Shown in pieces: positions 10,701-22,829 of a stretch of DNA of 64,000 bases. How positions within the stretch are numbered: the stretch's first letter is position 1; every line of letters starts with the position of its first letter. A program made the position numbers and the translations under genes. Below the pieces are notes generated by a model. That model did no database searches. It was given only the letters and a program-made list of their open reading frames with translations, and had not been told where the DNA came from. Where the stretch lies: the NCBI GenBank assembly GCA_902728285.1, contig CACVBU010000064.1:721640-785639 (forward strand), given 5' to 3'. Source of the stretch: Clytia hemisphaerica. Its lineage: Eukaryota; Cnidaria; Hydrozoa; Leptothecata; Clytiidae.

Positions 10701-10905
10701 TACCGTACGTTGGTCTAATATTGACATCCGTCTAATTTCGACACCCTTCTTTAGAGAAGGGAAAACATGAAAGTTGGAATCACTGGTTGAAAAAGGAAAT
10801 TTCCTCTCTGAAGCAAAGAAAAATAGTTTCAACCTGTCAATATTTTCAGCTCTAAAGGGTGTCAGACTTAGATGAGGGATGTTGACATTAGACCAAATTA
10901 CAGTA
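10701..10905. mobile_element. 205-bp foldback MITE
   Basis: Positions 10701-10756 and 10850-10905 are imperfect inverted repeats; both contain TTGGTCTAAT and a GACACCCTT block. The outer ends read TACCGTA and TACAGTA, so TA may be the target duplication. There is no coding capacity. Confidence 0.65.
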
Positions 10906-10966
10906 TTTAAAAATGATATCCTGATTAGCAAAAGGTCTATTTATTAGGATACTAGAAAGGTATATA

Positions 10967-13308
10967 CCAGGCGTAATTAATTGATATAATCAATAATCGA
11001 CTGTGAACAATAAGCAATCAATGGATTAGATGTCTATCCAATATAATCAATAGGTAATCAATATTCAAGATTTTTTCAAAGCTTGATTGTTTATCAACTA
11101 CTTATTATGGGGCTCCCCCAGGGGCTGGCGTGACACGTGAATGACCCTTTTTTCTGTCGTGAATACGTGAATTGGACTTTTTCGGCGCGTGAATACGTGA
11201 ATTGATATATCAACGTGAACGTGAAAATAAGATTTTTCCAGCGTGAATTCGTGAATTGAGATTTTGAGAGTGAACGTGAAAAGCGAATTATTGTCTAGAA
11301 CAAAACTAAATAAACCTAAATCTAAAAAATTTTCGTGCTCGCTTCGCTCGCATACAATCTTGGATATCATACTGACGTAATGTTATTGTAAAATTATTCA
11401 AAATAATCAAAATTTGATAAAATTTAAAGATAAACAAATATTTTTCCTTATTTTTCTGAGGACGCATTTTGTAACATTTAATGACAACTTTTGTGATGCA
11501 AATACTGCATCCAACGATAGTGTTTTGAGCCAAAACGAAAGAGTCTTAGAGAAAATTTTCTCAGTCGACGCTAATGATGGTCGTCTCTCTGTAGTCACTT
11601 ATATTGTTACTAAATCCAGTACACAAAATGACTTTATTAACTTGGAGACAGGGAATGATTTACATAAATAGGTAGTTCTAATAAATCTTGTATAAATGCA
11701 TCATCGAACATTCAGAAGAAAACTCTTGTGACGCCGCACCGTGTAGGGCAGGTACCTTGCTCGCCGTACCAGGTTTTTGCCAGTAAATGGTCAGTGTTGA
11801 ATATAATGAAAGATTTTGAATGAATTGTGTGACCAAGAAGGCATACTTGGGTAACAATAGCGTCTTAAGACCGTTTTCTCAGGAATAAAAGAAGAAAAAA
11901 TTGTCGAAAATTTTTCGCGCTCGCTTCGCTCGCGTTCTTCTTTTCGAAAAAGGTCCTTCTAGGAGACGAAGGTCAAACTAGACGACCTTTAGTTGCACCA
12001 CCTCTTTGAAGCCTGAGACTTTCCAGTCCATGATTTTAGGCCAAGCCTCGATTTAAAATTTATCCTTAATAGATTTTAATACGGGTCTGCGACGAAGAAA
12101 ATCGGAGGGAAATCCTTAAAGCTAAGCCTTAACATTGCATTTGCCACCCTTAACAAGTAAATTCAGACAGGATCTATATCACTGTACGCCAGAGAGGTAG
12201 TTCTTTGTAACTTTGGCGTGACAGACCTTAAACATTTCCCTAAAGGGTCGACGCTATCGAGAATAAAATCACAAAACTGCAGAAAACTTCATTTTGATGA
12301 AAATTGCTGGCATAAGAATAAGTCAAACAGCTTTAAAAGAGGCCATAAAAGGTCATATTTAGCCCAATAAGTTCACAATCGTTTAACAAAAGAATTAAAA
12401 GCAAAATTACCGCGTGAACGTGAAAATGGTTTTTTTCGCGCGTGAATACGTGAATTGGCAAAAATTTGCACGTGAATACGTGAATTAAGGGTCGACTGGG
12501 GGGGCCTCTATTATCTATCAGTTAGCCACACTAGCGTCCCACCAAAATGCGTATCAAAGATTAATGCTGCGAAAGCGCTTTATCGTTTACTTGACTCTCA
12601 AGCAAAAAAATACCCCGCAAAGCTTCTAAAGGGATTCATGAAAAAATAACCCGGCGCTTTTTAATGAAATTAACATTTTCAAAAACTTTGAGAAATTGCC
12701 TAAAATTTGAGCCATAGATGTAAAAATCTGAGCCAAGCCAACCCTGAAAACTAATTTGAAGATCAACTTCCCAAGAAAAAGATCTACGGGGGAGGCGGAA
12801 CCCACCTAGATCCGCGCACTGCCGGATAGGCTATCTCCCGGAAATTTTGTCGGACCTCAAACAATGACCCATTTACATGTGCGTAATTGTTTTTACTTTA
12901 GCGTATAAACAAGGCCTTAAAAATCGAAGCACTGTCTCGGGAATTGAATGACAAATTTTGGTTGGTTGATTTTGGAAGCTGAACGTTTTATTTTGTTTCC
13001 AACTTTCAAGTTTTAATTGATATTGTCTTGCGAACTTGATTCAGGTAACTCTCATCCTTGTTGTTGCAAATACATCCTGTAGATGACTGATGTTGTTTTT
13101 TCTGAAAGCTAGATTTCCTAGTGTGACTAACTGTCTATTACTTTTCTCATTGATTGTGTATTAGGTAATCGATAGATAATAAATAGCTCAGAAATAATCG
13201 ATCACTGATTGATGCACCAGATTCAATTATATTGGATAATCCACCGATTGCTTATCAATTATTTTTCACTCACAGCTGATTATCGATTATATTGATTACT
13301 ATGCCTGG
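10967..13308. mobile_element. 2.3-kb TATA-flanked element with inverted ends, interrupted by another element
   Basis: CCAGGC at 10967 and GCCTGG at 13303-13308 open inverted ends of roughly 100 bp, including a shared ATATAATC block and an AAGCAATC block. TATA flanks both sides (10963-10966, 13309-13312). A separate 1.4-kb element lies inside. No transposase was recognised; about 940 bp of unique interior hold no convincing ORF, so it appears non-autonomous. Confidence 0.6.
11109..12508. mobile_element. 1.4-kb nested element with CGTGAATACGTGAATT subterminal repeats
   Basis: The ends GGGGCTCCCCCAG (11109-11121) and CTGGGGGGGCCTC (12496-12508) are inverted, with two mismatches. TATTAT is duplicated exactly on both sides (11103-11108 and 12509-12514). 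Both subterminal regions carry several copies of CGTGAA/CGTGAATACGTGAATT. Two CGCTCGCTTCGCTCGC-like stretches occur near 11340 and 11920. Small ORFs inside match nothing I know. It is nested in the element at 10967-13308. Confidence 0.7.
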
Positions 13309-14583
13309 TATAGAGACTAAATGCTGACTATCAGTGAGGCTGGAACTTCGATTTTTGAGGATTACGATTTTACCAGCTTTTTAGCGATTCTTGCCTCGCT
13401 AACCCAAATCTCGCAACCTCTTTACCTTAAAGGAAGATCAAAATTAGAGTTTTTCAGCGTTCCGAAAAAAACGCAAAGCAAAAATTTTTTCATCTTCACA
13501 GGATCAATTCTCAACAACAAAATACATCTTTTGGTCTTTGGGTTTGTTTCTGACGTTTTTCCTTCAAAGAATATCGATCACTTTCCTTTTCCCCTCGAGC
13601 GCGCGAGAAAAAAATGATTAGCTCGCATTCTCGCGCGGGCGAATAAAGATGAGGCGGCAATTTTGCACTGAGGGTGCTACTTAGTTTCCGCCCTTTTTTG
13701 CACCCACAATAGAATGATCCAAATACGGGGGTATTCCAAATGATAAACGATGTCGTTTTGTAAGTGTTTATTTTCTAAGAGATACAAATAGTATATTGAA
13801 TATTATTAACTTATTTATTTAAGTATTTTTGAGCCCAAATTTAAATATCTGGTTAAATAAAAAACAAATGATAGCAGTTCTGTTTTTTCTCAAACCCCCG
13901 GGAAAAGTTTTTTTGCCGACTTAGCTATTTTACAAATTTCGGAAAGAACTCCCATAGGAATTCCGATACATAATCCGATTGGTTCATTTCGGAACGGCTT
14001 CAAGAAAGTCATAATGGCAGATGATTTTAAAAGTTTCTGAGGAAATGTGTGGAATTTATCGATGTTGATGGCTTGTTGATTCTTTAAAGAAAAAAGATAA
14101 CAGGTATAGCTTTTTCTAATCCTGGAATATCGAGGTTCCAGTTACACTGACTATGTCAATTTTACATGCTTTTTTTCAGTTAAAAATTGATTAATTGGGT
14201 AGCCATCCATCCACCCATTCAACATAGCTCTATATATATATTCGATTTTGGTCATTTTCAAAAGATTTTGGTGCACGAAGACTAATGGCAGCGATCAATA
14301 AGTTGAATTTAGATAAAAAGACAAAGAAGAATTATTTGAAGGTTTGAATTTTTTATATTAAGTTGAGAGTTATATATAACATAACTATCACTCCCATTCT
14401 TGGGAAAGAAGCTCTTACAGTAACTTGCTTTGAAACAATATTCCAAGAATTCAAACAAACTTTATTTTATATGATGATTTTTTGCAAATTCAGGATGTGT
14501 TTTATTTACAATTTAATGGATTTTATTCTCAGTTTAACCTCAGACTCAAATGGCATGCAGATTAATTTGGGCGATTATATCTC
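13309..14583. other. Intergenic, no gene recognised
   Basis: AT-rich sequence with short ORFs of unknown origin. A GC-rich patch with CGCGCGAG-type motifs lies at 13595-13640. No repeat unit or gene was identified. Confidence 0.5.
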
Positions 14584-16920
14584 TTATTCACATTTTAAAG
14601 ATTTTTGTGAACTGAATTTCCCTAGTGTCAGCACGTGGCACTTGTCAGGATGGAATTTCAACAACCAGTCACCAGACCACTTTTCCATTGCCTCGATATC
14701 GTGCTGAAGTCTAATTGCATCTTCAGCGTTATTTATTTCTTCAACAAGCTTTGTGTCATCGGCAAAGAGAAACATTTCTGAGTTGGTAACTTCAGCTAGA
14801 TCATTGATGTAAATAACGAAAAGGAGTGGACCTAAGACACTTCCTTGTGGTACACCACTTTGCACCTGGCATTTCTTAGATAACTTTCCATTGACCTTCA
14901 CATATTGGTAACGATCGGACAAAAATGCTTTCATCCAACCAAGTACCCTTCCTCTGATACCATACGCTTCGAGTTTTCTTAGTAATCTGCGATGTGGAAC
15001 GGTGTCAAATGCCTTTGCGAAGTCGAAATAGATTACGTCAACAACCTTATCATTGGATATCGAGTCTGCACATTTGTCTAAGTAGTGAAGTAGTTGTGTC
15101 ACTGTCGATCGTTTACCCATGAACCCATGTTGTTTGGTTGATAGCAATTTCTCATTCGTGAGGTGTTCCATTATTTGTTTCTTTAGGATTCTTTCCATTA
15201 CTCTACACGCAACTGATGTTAAACTAACGGGCCTGTAATTTTCTGCAAGGTTCTTTTTTCCTTTCTTGTAGATCGGGGACACATGTGCAGTCTTCCAATC
15301 ATCAGGTAGTTTACTTTCTACGAAGGACTTGGCCATGATAGTATGTAAAGGACCGGCTATGTAAAAGGCCAGCTTTTTCAGCATGACTGGGTGAATCTCA
15401 TCAGGTCCTAGCGATTTATTAGGATTCAAATCTTTCAGTTCCTTTTTGATCATGTCGATTGTTAGATCGAATGCTACATCTGTGTCTGTTCGTGATGGAA
15501 ACTCAGGTAGTGATCCAGCAGGTTCATTCGTAAAAACACTGCAAAACTGATCCTGTAGGATGTCAGCTTTATCCTCATCAGTAAAACGAAGTGATGATTT
15601 ATCATTTGGATCAAGGAGAAGAGGGGAAATTCCCGTTTTGGTCTTCATTGAGTTCCGGATATGCTTCCAAAACTTCTTAGGGCTTCTTTTTGCTTGACCA
15701 CAAATTCGTTCTTCTAGTGTTCTTCTTTCTCGTCTGATCTTTCCTGCAACCTTGTTTCTCGCAGTAGCGTAAATAGCTCTATTTCTCTGTTCCGAAGTTG
15801 TACCTATTGATCTTATCCATTTGCGATGAAGGCGACGTTTTTCTTTTAAGCTTTGTTGAATATCTTGATCGATTGCAAAACTTCCCTTTTTTCCGTAGGC
15901 ATGTTTCCCCTTCGTACAAGGAACGTACCGATTCCTAAGCTCGAATAATTTATCTCGCAACATCTTCCAGCAATCATTTACGTTTGCATTTTCTGCTTTT
16001 TGATGGAAACCTGTAACCCAGTCAGAGTTCTCAAGATGTCCTTTCATTGCTTCAAAATCTGCCTTATTGTAGTTATAGTTTTCAATAATGCATTCTGTTT
16101 CAAGGTAACATTCGAACGTAAATGATAGAACACTGTGATCACTTTTATGAAGTGGTGAAAGATAGGTTATGTTGCTAACCTGGCTTTCTTCATTTGTCAG
16201 AATCAGGTCAATAATTGATGGCGTATCGGTACCTCTAGCTCTTGTTGGTTCATCGACGTGTTGGTAAAAGAAGGAGTCTCTTAAAGCTTCGAGAAATTGT
16301 TCGTCTTCCTTCGTGTCATCGTGAGGAGTTGACCAGTTTTCCCAATTGATATCTTTATAGTTGAAGTCACCGACGATACACTTATGACTGTATTTCTTAT
16401 TCATTGCTATTTCCTTCAGAAGAAGATTAAGTGCTGTATTGTTTTTTGCTGATGTTAGCGTGTTGGTTGGACTTCGATACATACATCCAAAAAGCAAAGA
16501 ATCCGCTCCTTTGAGTTTGATTTCCAGTAAGCACACCTCCTGAAATTCACTATTGGGTGTCACTTCGACTACATTTTTCATCGATTTATGTGTCAAAACG
16601 ATGATTCCACGTCCAACATTATTTAAGGCATTTGTTTCGTAGGGTTCGGAGTAGCCTTCAATGTGGTAGTCTTGTATGAGACGTTCTTTTTTCGAATGTT
16701 TCGGTTTTACTTCACAAATTGCAATGATATCGGGTTGTTCTTTTGAAATCACTTCATTTAGTTCTTTTCTCTTTATTTTAGTTAGTTGGTCTGCATTAGT
16801 ATATAGTATGTTAAGGTTTTTTCGTTTGTTAGTTTGTTCGTCTTTCTTCTTTGTTACGTCTTTTTTTCGTGTTTGGTTTATTGCCGATCTTTGGCGTTTA
16901 TCTTCTTTACACCGAATCCG
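14584..16920 (-). pseudogene. Endonuclease-reverse transcriptase ORF2, truncated (element C)
   Basis: The frame is open upstream of 16752 into the end of ORF1, and the conserved endonuclease start (LNILYTNADQL) lies upstream of any in-frame ATG. Endonuclease motifs: ICEVKP, GDFNYKDINW, SIIDLIL and SDHSVLSF. Reverse transcriptase motifs: NYRPVSLTS, FDFAKAFDTVPH (A), SGVPQGSVLGPLLF (B) and FADDTKL (C). About 30 residues after motif C the sequence diverges and stops at 14584, so roughly the last 250 residues typical of the family are absent. ORF2 lies in the -1 frame relative to ORF1 and is probably expressed by frameshifting at 16920-16926. Confidence 0.85.
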
Positions 16921-17930
16921 TTTTTTGCAAAACCCCGCACTCTCCAGACTCCATCTTTTTCGGTTTGATTTCGTGCCTTAGCATCTTCTGCCGCCTCTTT
17001 GTACTTTTTTCTTTGAGCTGGAGTTAGATCTTCGCAAATGCTCATCCCCTTATAGGCATCAATTCCTTTTAGCGCTGGGAGATTTCCAAAAACATTCATT
17101 TTCTCTTCCTCACTGTTCAGAGTAACAATGAGGGGACGCTTTTTCCCGTCTACTGATTTGCCAATTCTTGAGATATACTTGATGTTAATTTTGACGTGGA
17201 GCTTTTCGATGAGTGTTTTCACCCATGCTTCATCTTTTTTGGTAGCATCCTCTGTCGTTGGATCCTCAACACCATGGATGATGATGTTCTTTGATCTTCT
17301 GATCTTATCCCTTTCTTCTGCTGCCTCCTCCTCGTGGACCTCTTTAACGGCGGTCTTGATATTGTCATTAGGCACTTGGACATTGGCAGAAGTGGCTGCA
17401 GCATACGATTTTTTACATTCCTCTTTCAATGATGTTAAGATTTCCGTTCGGAAGGTTTCTAGTTTCTTTTCCAGTTTACTCTCTACATATTCGACAGTAT
17501 GAAACGCCGGGTCATTAGACAATTTCTTCTCTAGATTAGTGAGCTCTTTTTTTTGAGATTCAATAATCTCGAGAAGGTGTTGTTCATTAGACTTCAATTT
17601 CTTAATTGTCTTTTCGTTTTCTTTAATCGTCTCATTTAATTTTGCAAGCTCGGCGGCCGTTCGCAGGGATGGTTGAGGTCCAGGTTGAGGGGAGAGGACC
17701 AAAAGATCTTTAGTTACTTTCACACAATTTTGACACACGTATTTGCATGCGTTCGCAGTTCTTCTCCCGTCTTTACAGACTGCAATCATGTAGGGTGGTA
17801 GCCTTGTACAAATGTAGTGCACTAGTCGATTACACTTCGAGCAGGTTAAACTTTCTTCGTTTTGGTCGTCAGCACAGGATGAAGGACTGCAAAGCGGATT
17901 TGGAGTATTTCTATTCCTCGTGGACGTCAT
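16878..17930 (-). CDS. ORF1 protein: zinc finger, coiled coil, RNA-binding domain (element C)
   Basis: 350 residues from an ATG at 17930, the usual length for a CR1 ORF1. Residues 14-69 carry a PHD/RING-like cysteine-histidine series (CSPSSC, CSKCN, HYIC, CQNC). Residues about 92-140 are a lysine- and glutamate-rich coiled coil. Residues about 205-345 (KNIIIHGVED, then ISRIG and GKKRPLIVTL) match the RRM-like and C-terminal domain of CR1/L1 ORF1 proteins. The protein would coat element RNA. The stop codon lies 42 nt after a slippery heptamer. Confidence 0.8.
   Translation of the reverse strand: MTSTRNRNTPNPLCSPSSCADDQNEESLTCSKCNRLVHYICTRLPPYMIAVCKDGRRTANACKYVCQNCVKVTKDLLVLSPQPGPQPSLRTAAELAKLNETIKENEKTIKKLKSNEQHLLEIIESQKKELTNLEKKLSNDPAFHTVEYVESKLEKKLETFRTEILTSLKEECKKSYAAATSANVQVPNDNIKTAVKEVHEEEAAEERDKIRRSKNIIIHGVEDPTTEDATKKDEAWVKTLIEKLHVKINIKYISRIGKSVDGKKRPLIVTLNSEEEKMNVFGNLPALKGIDAYKGMSICEDLTPAQRKKYKEAAEDAKARNQTEKDGVWRVRGFAKNGFGVKKINAKDRQ
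16920..16926 (-). other. Candidate -1 frameshift heptamer A AAA AAC
   Basis: On the minus strand the heptamer AAAAAAC is in phase with ORF1 as A AAA AAC (codons GCA AAA AAC), the classic form of a -1 slippery site. Slipping back one base continues exactly into the ORF2 frame. No strong downstream stem or pseudoknot was obvious by eye. Confidence 0.55.
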
Positions 17931-18060
17931 GATGGTTGGTTATGGTGATGTTTAAGTTGAATTGGTTGATGTTTTTGATGAATTTGAGTGGGTTTAGTAG
18001 CGATTTTTCATGATTTTTCAGAAAAACTCAGATTTTGTTGAATTTGACTGTCGCTATCAG

Positions 18061-20105
18061 ATGTGACCTTACTCAATTGTATTTGACGTCAATCTTTTAT
18101 ATTATAAATCTTGTATTAATTAATCTGTTCTCAGTCATTTTGCCTCTTGCAGTGGACTGTTTAAAGTTGATTATTCTTAAATAATGATAAGTGTATTGAT
18201 CTATATGTGTGACATGATATTTTACTAGGTAGTGAAATTAAAATTTGTGGATTTTGTAAGTTTAAGTCTGTTTTGCTTATACATTTTTCAATAATGACCC
18301 AGAATGGCCAGAAATGTTTAAGTTCGGAGGAAATAGTTGTTACCCAGAATTTATGATAACACCCTTCCTATCTTTCGTTTTCTTATCTCTGAAAATAATA
18401 TACTTTCATTTGTTTTTCCCCAGAGTATTTAAAATTGTCATCATTACATGTCATTATGTTGCATTCATAAATGCAACCTGTTTCAAAACCTTAGCATTAT
18501 GAAGCCCTGTTCAAATTGATATGTTAATAATGGTTAATCCCCTGTCTTAATTTTTTGGATAAGACTTAATCTTTTTAAATTATTCTTTGTTCAATCTTTG
18601 ATTTGTATGACAAAGAGCTGTCATCTAGTAAAGCATGTCAAGTTTGGGGTTCTAAATACGAAGTTATGCATTACGTACGATTCTATTGACAGTAAAACTA
18701 AAATGGACGTTCAAGAAAGTAAAATCAGTCCTTAGAGATGGTGTGATTTAATATTGGGTAAAATGCAAAATATCAAGCGAAATTTGATGTTTAAATTTGT
18801 GAAAGGTTTGGTCATTATCATTTGGTAGTGAAAAGTATCTACTGTAAAATTGTCTATCATTTGCACTCCTGTTCAAAAAATAGGAGATAAAAAATTAGCA
18901 GGGAACCAAACTCAAACTTTTCTAGTTCACTTTCATATTCTTTTACTGTCCAAGGATGTGTATAATACAATTCAACATGTTCCGGAAGAGTGTTATTTAT
19001 ATACAATCACCACTTATAAAAAACAAAACACCGACGGAGAATGTTATTCAAAAAATGCAAAAACTTGTTTACCTCAACACAACAAAATGATGTAGAACTA
19101 TTTCCCTATTGAAAGAAGGGTTCATAATTCCTTTGCCATTCCTTTAAAAAGTAATTTCCCGTTCCCTTTAGAAAAGCTAAGCTACACCTTGTGATGTACC
19201 CGATTTACTTTAAAAGCCTTACTCAGAAGGTATTCTTTTCCAATTTAGCAATATGGTTTAACCAAATTTATCCGACGATCAAGCCAAAAATATTAGGTAA
19301 AGTGTATGCCCAACGTAGAAAGAAACTTGGCAATATCAAAATCAAACAACTGGTAAGTTTTAAATGTGCAAATCATTTTCGGAATTTTTAGAAAGTTGGG
19401 AAAATGTTAATTGTGAGTGCTTCGTCAGTGTTTATTAATTTGCAATACAACATAATATCTCTTAAAAATAATAATGAAGGAAAATTTTTCTGGGCCATCG
19501 TTTTCCAATGACTTACTTACCTGTTTTGTTAAAAAGTCTATTCGCTTGATCATGTTCAAAAATAGTGTGACATTTACTGAACTCAAAAATATAGTATTTC
19601 TTGAATAACTTGAAAAATATTTCAAATATAACGTTGAAATTTTATATGATGATCGGTATTTACACAAAGAACATATTTTGATGAAAAAAATGGTAAAATG
19701 AGTAAAATGTGTGGTTCCAGGACCAAATATGTCCAAATATGTATTTTGTCAGCCACCTCAAAGGAGGAAATGGTTTGTTTGAAAATGACACTTGAATCGG
19801 TAACTAGAGGTATCATATTATCTCAAAACAGATAAAAGTGCAACATTTTGAAACTGGTTGGTTTCAAAAAGCCACCAGTGTTGTCAGCCACATAAACGAC
19901 TCATAGCTTATCTTGAAATATCTTGTAACCTAGTAAGCCACTTAATTTTGCTCCAAAACAATTGGAAAGGTTAATCATTCTACTTATCCTTGGTGAAAAA
20001 ATAATTTGGCCAGCGAAGCCTCGCGTTCTTAATAAACAGAACGTGTAAGTACATTCATCATACGGTTCAATTCAATTTTAAAATGAATGTTCATATTCAA
20101 TGTGT
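18061..20105. other. Intergenic, nothing recognised
   Basis: About 2 kb of AT-rich sequence with only short chance ORFs. No repeat or gene structure was seen. Confidence 0.5.
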
Positions 20106-20447
20106 TTATTCTTCACAACAATCAGCGATGTTAATTTTTGCTTCAAACGAGGTTTGTTTTTTCATGTTCCAAACATGAATAAAAAACTGCAAATAAAAAT
20201 TAAAATGAGTTTGCGACATGAGTTTGGCGGAGCGTTTGATGCATTGTAAAAAGGAGTTGAATTGTTCACAGATTGACGTGTTCATTACGTGGAATCCATT
20301 CAAACGGTCACATCGAAAAGTGGAACCGCAAACGTGATTATAACCGTGAAAAATGTCATGGAAAAAACGAGTGCAACAAAAGAAGCCAGATTCACGATTG
20401 CGACAGTACTTTTGAGGAATGAGAAAAGGTACCCTTATGGCTCGCAC
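20106..20447 (-). pseudogene. Fragment resembling a KDZ-type transposase
   Basis: The frame reads about 113 residues. It includes MNTSICEQFNSFLQCIKRSA, then a block with FYLQFFIHVWNMKK. This resembles the conserved C-terminal block of KDZ (Kyakuja-Dileera-Zisupton) transposase-like proteins of invertebrates as I remember them. No other transposase domain is nearby and there is no clear start, so it is a relic or a single exon. The family call is uncertain. Confidence 0.35.
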
Positions 20448-22371
20448 ATACCCGCGGCACCCATTTTGCCTAAGTACCCCCCCCGGGGTATTATGCCATA
20501 AAAACTTGAAATTCTTTAATACTTGTCAAGAATACTTTTCTTAACAAAACAAGGGAAATTCAATATTTTTGATTAAACCAGGTAACGAGGGATTTTTGTA
20601 AAAAGTCTCTCCCAATCCTCAACAAAACTGTGTCTTTGACTTTTCAGCATCTTCAACAATCAACACTTCTTACTTCGAAAATTCGACACGTTTACAGCTT
20701 GACGGTAGTTGAAAGTCGAGAAGTTCGCCCCAATTTGTTTTTGTTGCAAAAATGTTGTTTCAGACCATTCATAGCTCAAACCAGTATGCATTTTCTCAGA
20801 TCTATGCATTGGAACAAAAACATCGAAAAGTGTTATCTCAATCTGATAGAGAAACGCAATAATGAAGAATTTCTTCTCAATCGAAAAAATACTATACATC
20901 TTCTTTTTCTGTGTATAGTAATTTATAATCATTTCACATCTCTGAAAAAGCTGCTGCATTTATTTTGAAGCTTCTGGATGACAAAATTTTTCTTTATTTT
21001 GATGTGCATAATTTGGGCGGGAACTTCAGTCGAATGTTTTCGTTCGAATCTTAAATTCGAATCTAACAAGATTTTCGAACAAAAACATTCGAAATTATCT
21101 AGAGACCCGGAAGTTATTTTTCATTTTTTAACTTTGGAATTTTTGCTTTCTTTAGTTAGCTTTCCGAGTTATTTTTGATTTTCTAACTCGGGAAATTGTG
21201 CTTCCTTTAATTATCCGAGTTATTTTTCTTTTTTTATCTCGGAAATTTTTGCTTCCTTTAACTTTCTGTAAATAGACTAAATCTATTAAATTTTACGTTT
21301 AATAAAAAGGCTCGCCTCGCTCGTAAAATATTTCTCGTATTGCACTCAAAGTCATGCGATAACTATTACTTATTGAGTCTTCATTGGATTGGTAATCATC
21401 GATAGAATCTATCGGATCAATTAGAAATCGATTTCATTTCAGTAAAGTTAAAAATTTATCACCCTTTCGGTGACGACATTCAGGGCCAAAATGACGTCCT
21501 CATGTCACAAGATTCACAGTATTTTGAGTTTTGATCCGTTTTAAGTTGTAATTTTTAGATTTATGGAATTTTGGATTTTCGGAATTTCTTTGGGGTTTTG
21601 GATTTTCGGAAACAGAGTACGATATACTTTTGAGCAGCGGATTGGTAGCCTTCACCTCTTAATACATAACTAGTGTGGGCTTGAGGCGTCTATAGAATCC
21701 TTTCGCTTTGCGAACACGAGACTCGTTCTCCGTGCGTAACCCCTTTTACGATTGATTAGGGCTAAATTTTAGCTCATGTTAATTCCGCAATCAGCAAGTC
21801 AAACGCCCGGCATCATATGGCGGGGTAAAACTGCACGCCCACTCCTACTCGTCCCAGTCCCACGGACTCCGACTTGTAGCGTTTGAGTTCAGTCATTCAG
21901 TTCACCTCATCCTCCTTGATCCTCTCATGCATTCAACACAAATATTTTTGCTTTCTTGGTTAATCAGAAATAAATTGCTCTCATCTTCAACTTCCAACAC
22001 GACGACGTCAACTGCATCTTCAATTATCAATTCTGCGTTATCTCTCCTATCGAACCCCACACACCAACACTCAAAAAAAGTATGTCCACCACCGTGTCCC
22101 ACTGTTGTTCCAGTTACGACCTCATCCGATATCCTGTTGAGTCAGCATTATTACGATCCAAAATGGTATCTCTAACTACTGTGGTATTCCTTTTTCATCA
22201 CAACGTCTGGACCTGAACGACTGTGAAATTTATATCTAACTCTAGCTTCTGCTCATCCTCTAGCGAAAAAAGTTTCTTGTAGAGGCTGCTTAATACTCGG
22301 TAGATCCTCTTTCCCAGATTATGCCGCTTTTCGCCGAAATTCGGCGATTAGCCTTTTTTTGCTGGCGAGGT
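20448..22371. repeat. Intergenic with a small hairpin and a three-unit tandem repeat
   Basis: 21031-21090 contains CGAATGTTTTCGTTCGAA, inverted at TTCGAACAAAAACATTCG. 21109-21270 holds three degenerate repeats of about 58 bp built on CCGAGTTATTTTT and CGGAAATTTTTGCTTCC. No gene was recognised in the rest. Confidence 0.5.
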
Positions 22372-22478
22372 GCGATTCTGCGATTCTGCGATTCTGCGTG
22401 GTCCTCTCTATCTTTTGTTTTGATAGGCACTTCTATATTGTTAATAAAAGAGTGCGAGACCTATAAATACGTCGTATT

Positions 22479-22829
22479 TTAGTTCCGTGATTTTCCGTAG
22501 ATGGCATCGCCACCTTTTTCCTCTACCTGGAGCATCTTTTCAACCATTCTGTATCTCCTGACAACTTTCTTTAAGCTTTCTTGGTTGCCTGATTTGATTT
22601 CATCCACTGTTACTTTTTTAGCATCAATCTCCTCACACTCTCCTAGATGCTCTGTACTTTCTTCCTCCTTACTGCAAAATCTACAAGTCCCTTTGTCGCC
22701 ATAATTTGCTTTTGCCTTGATCATATTCAAGCGTACTCTCAGGAGTAGATTGGCATCTGCTTGAGTGTTGATGTTGAGATAGGTCTTCTCCTCAAAGTTT
22801 GTCAGGAATCTCAATTTCTTTTTCGTCTT
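22479..22829 (-). pseudogene. C-terminal zinc-motif domain of element D ORF2
   Basis: The same frame as 23711-22830, separated by an in-frame TAA at 22830-22832. It ends with CRFC then HLGEC, the C-x2-C...H-x3-C finger typical near the end of non-LTR ORF2 proteins, and stops at 22479. Confidence 0.7.

Larger units (their letters stand above)
14584..18060 (-). mobile_element. CR1-like non-LTR retrotransposon, 3'-truncated (element C)
   Basis: On the minus strand the order is leader (about 18060-17931), ORF1 (17930-16878) and ORF2 (about 16920-14584). ORF2 loses its thumb and C-terminal domain at about 14620, right after the FADD block, so the copy is dead. Its remaining frames are unbroken. 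The exact 5' end is not clear. Confidence 0.85.

Noticed and set aside
11098-11671. Several 60-90-codon ORFs on both strands within the 1.4-kb nested element
   Set aside because: They overlap on both strands and cross the subterminal repeats; nothing protein-like is conserved.
13321-13617. 98-codon ORF after the TATA-flanked element
   Set aside because: No recognisable motif, AT-rich composition, and no supporting splice or promoter signal.
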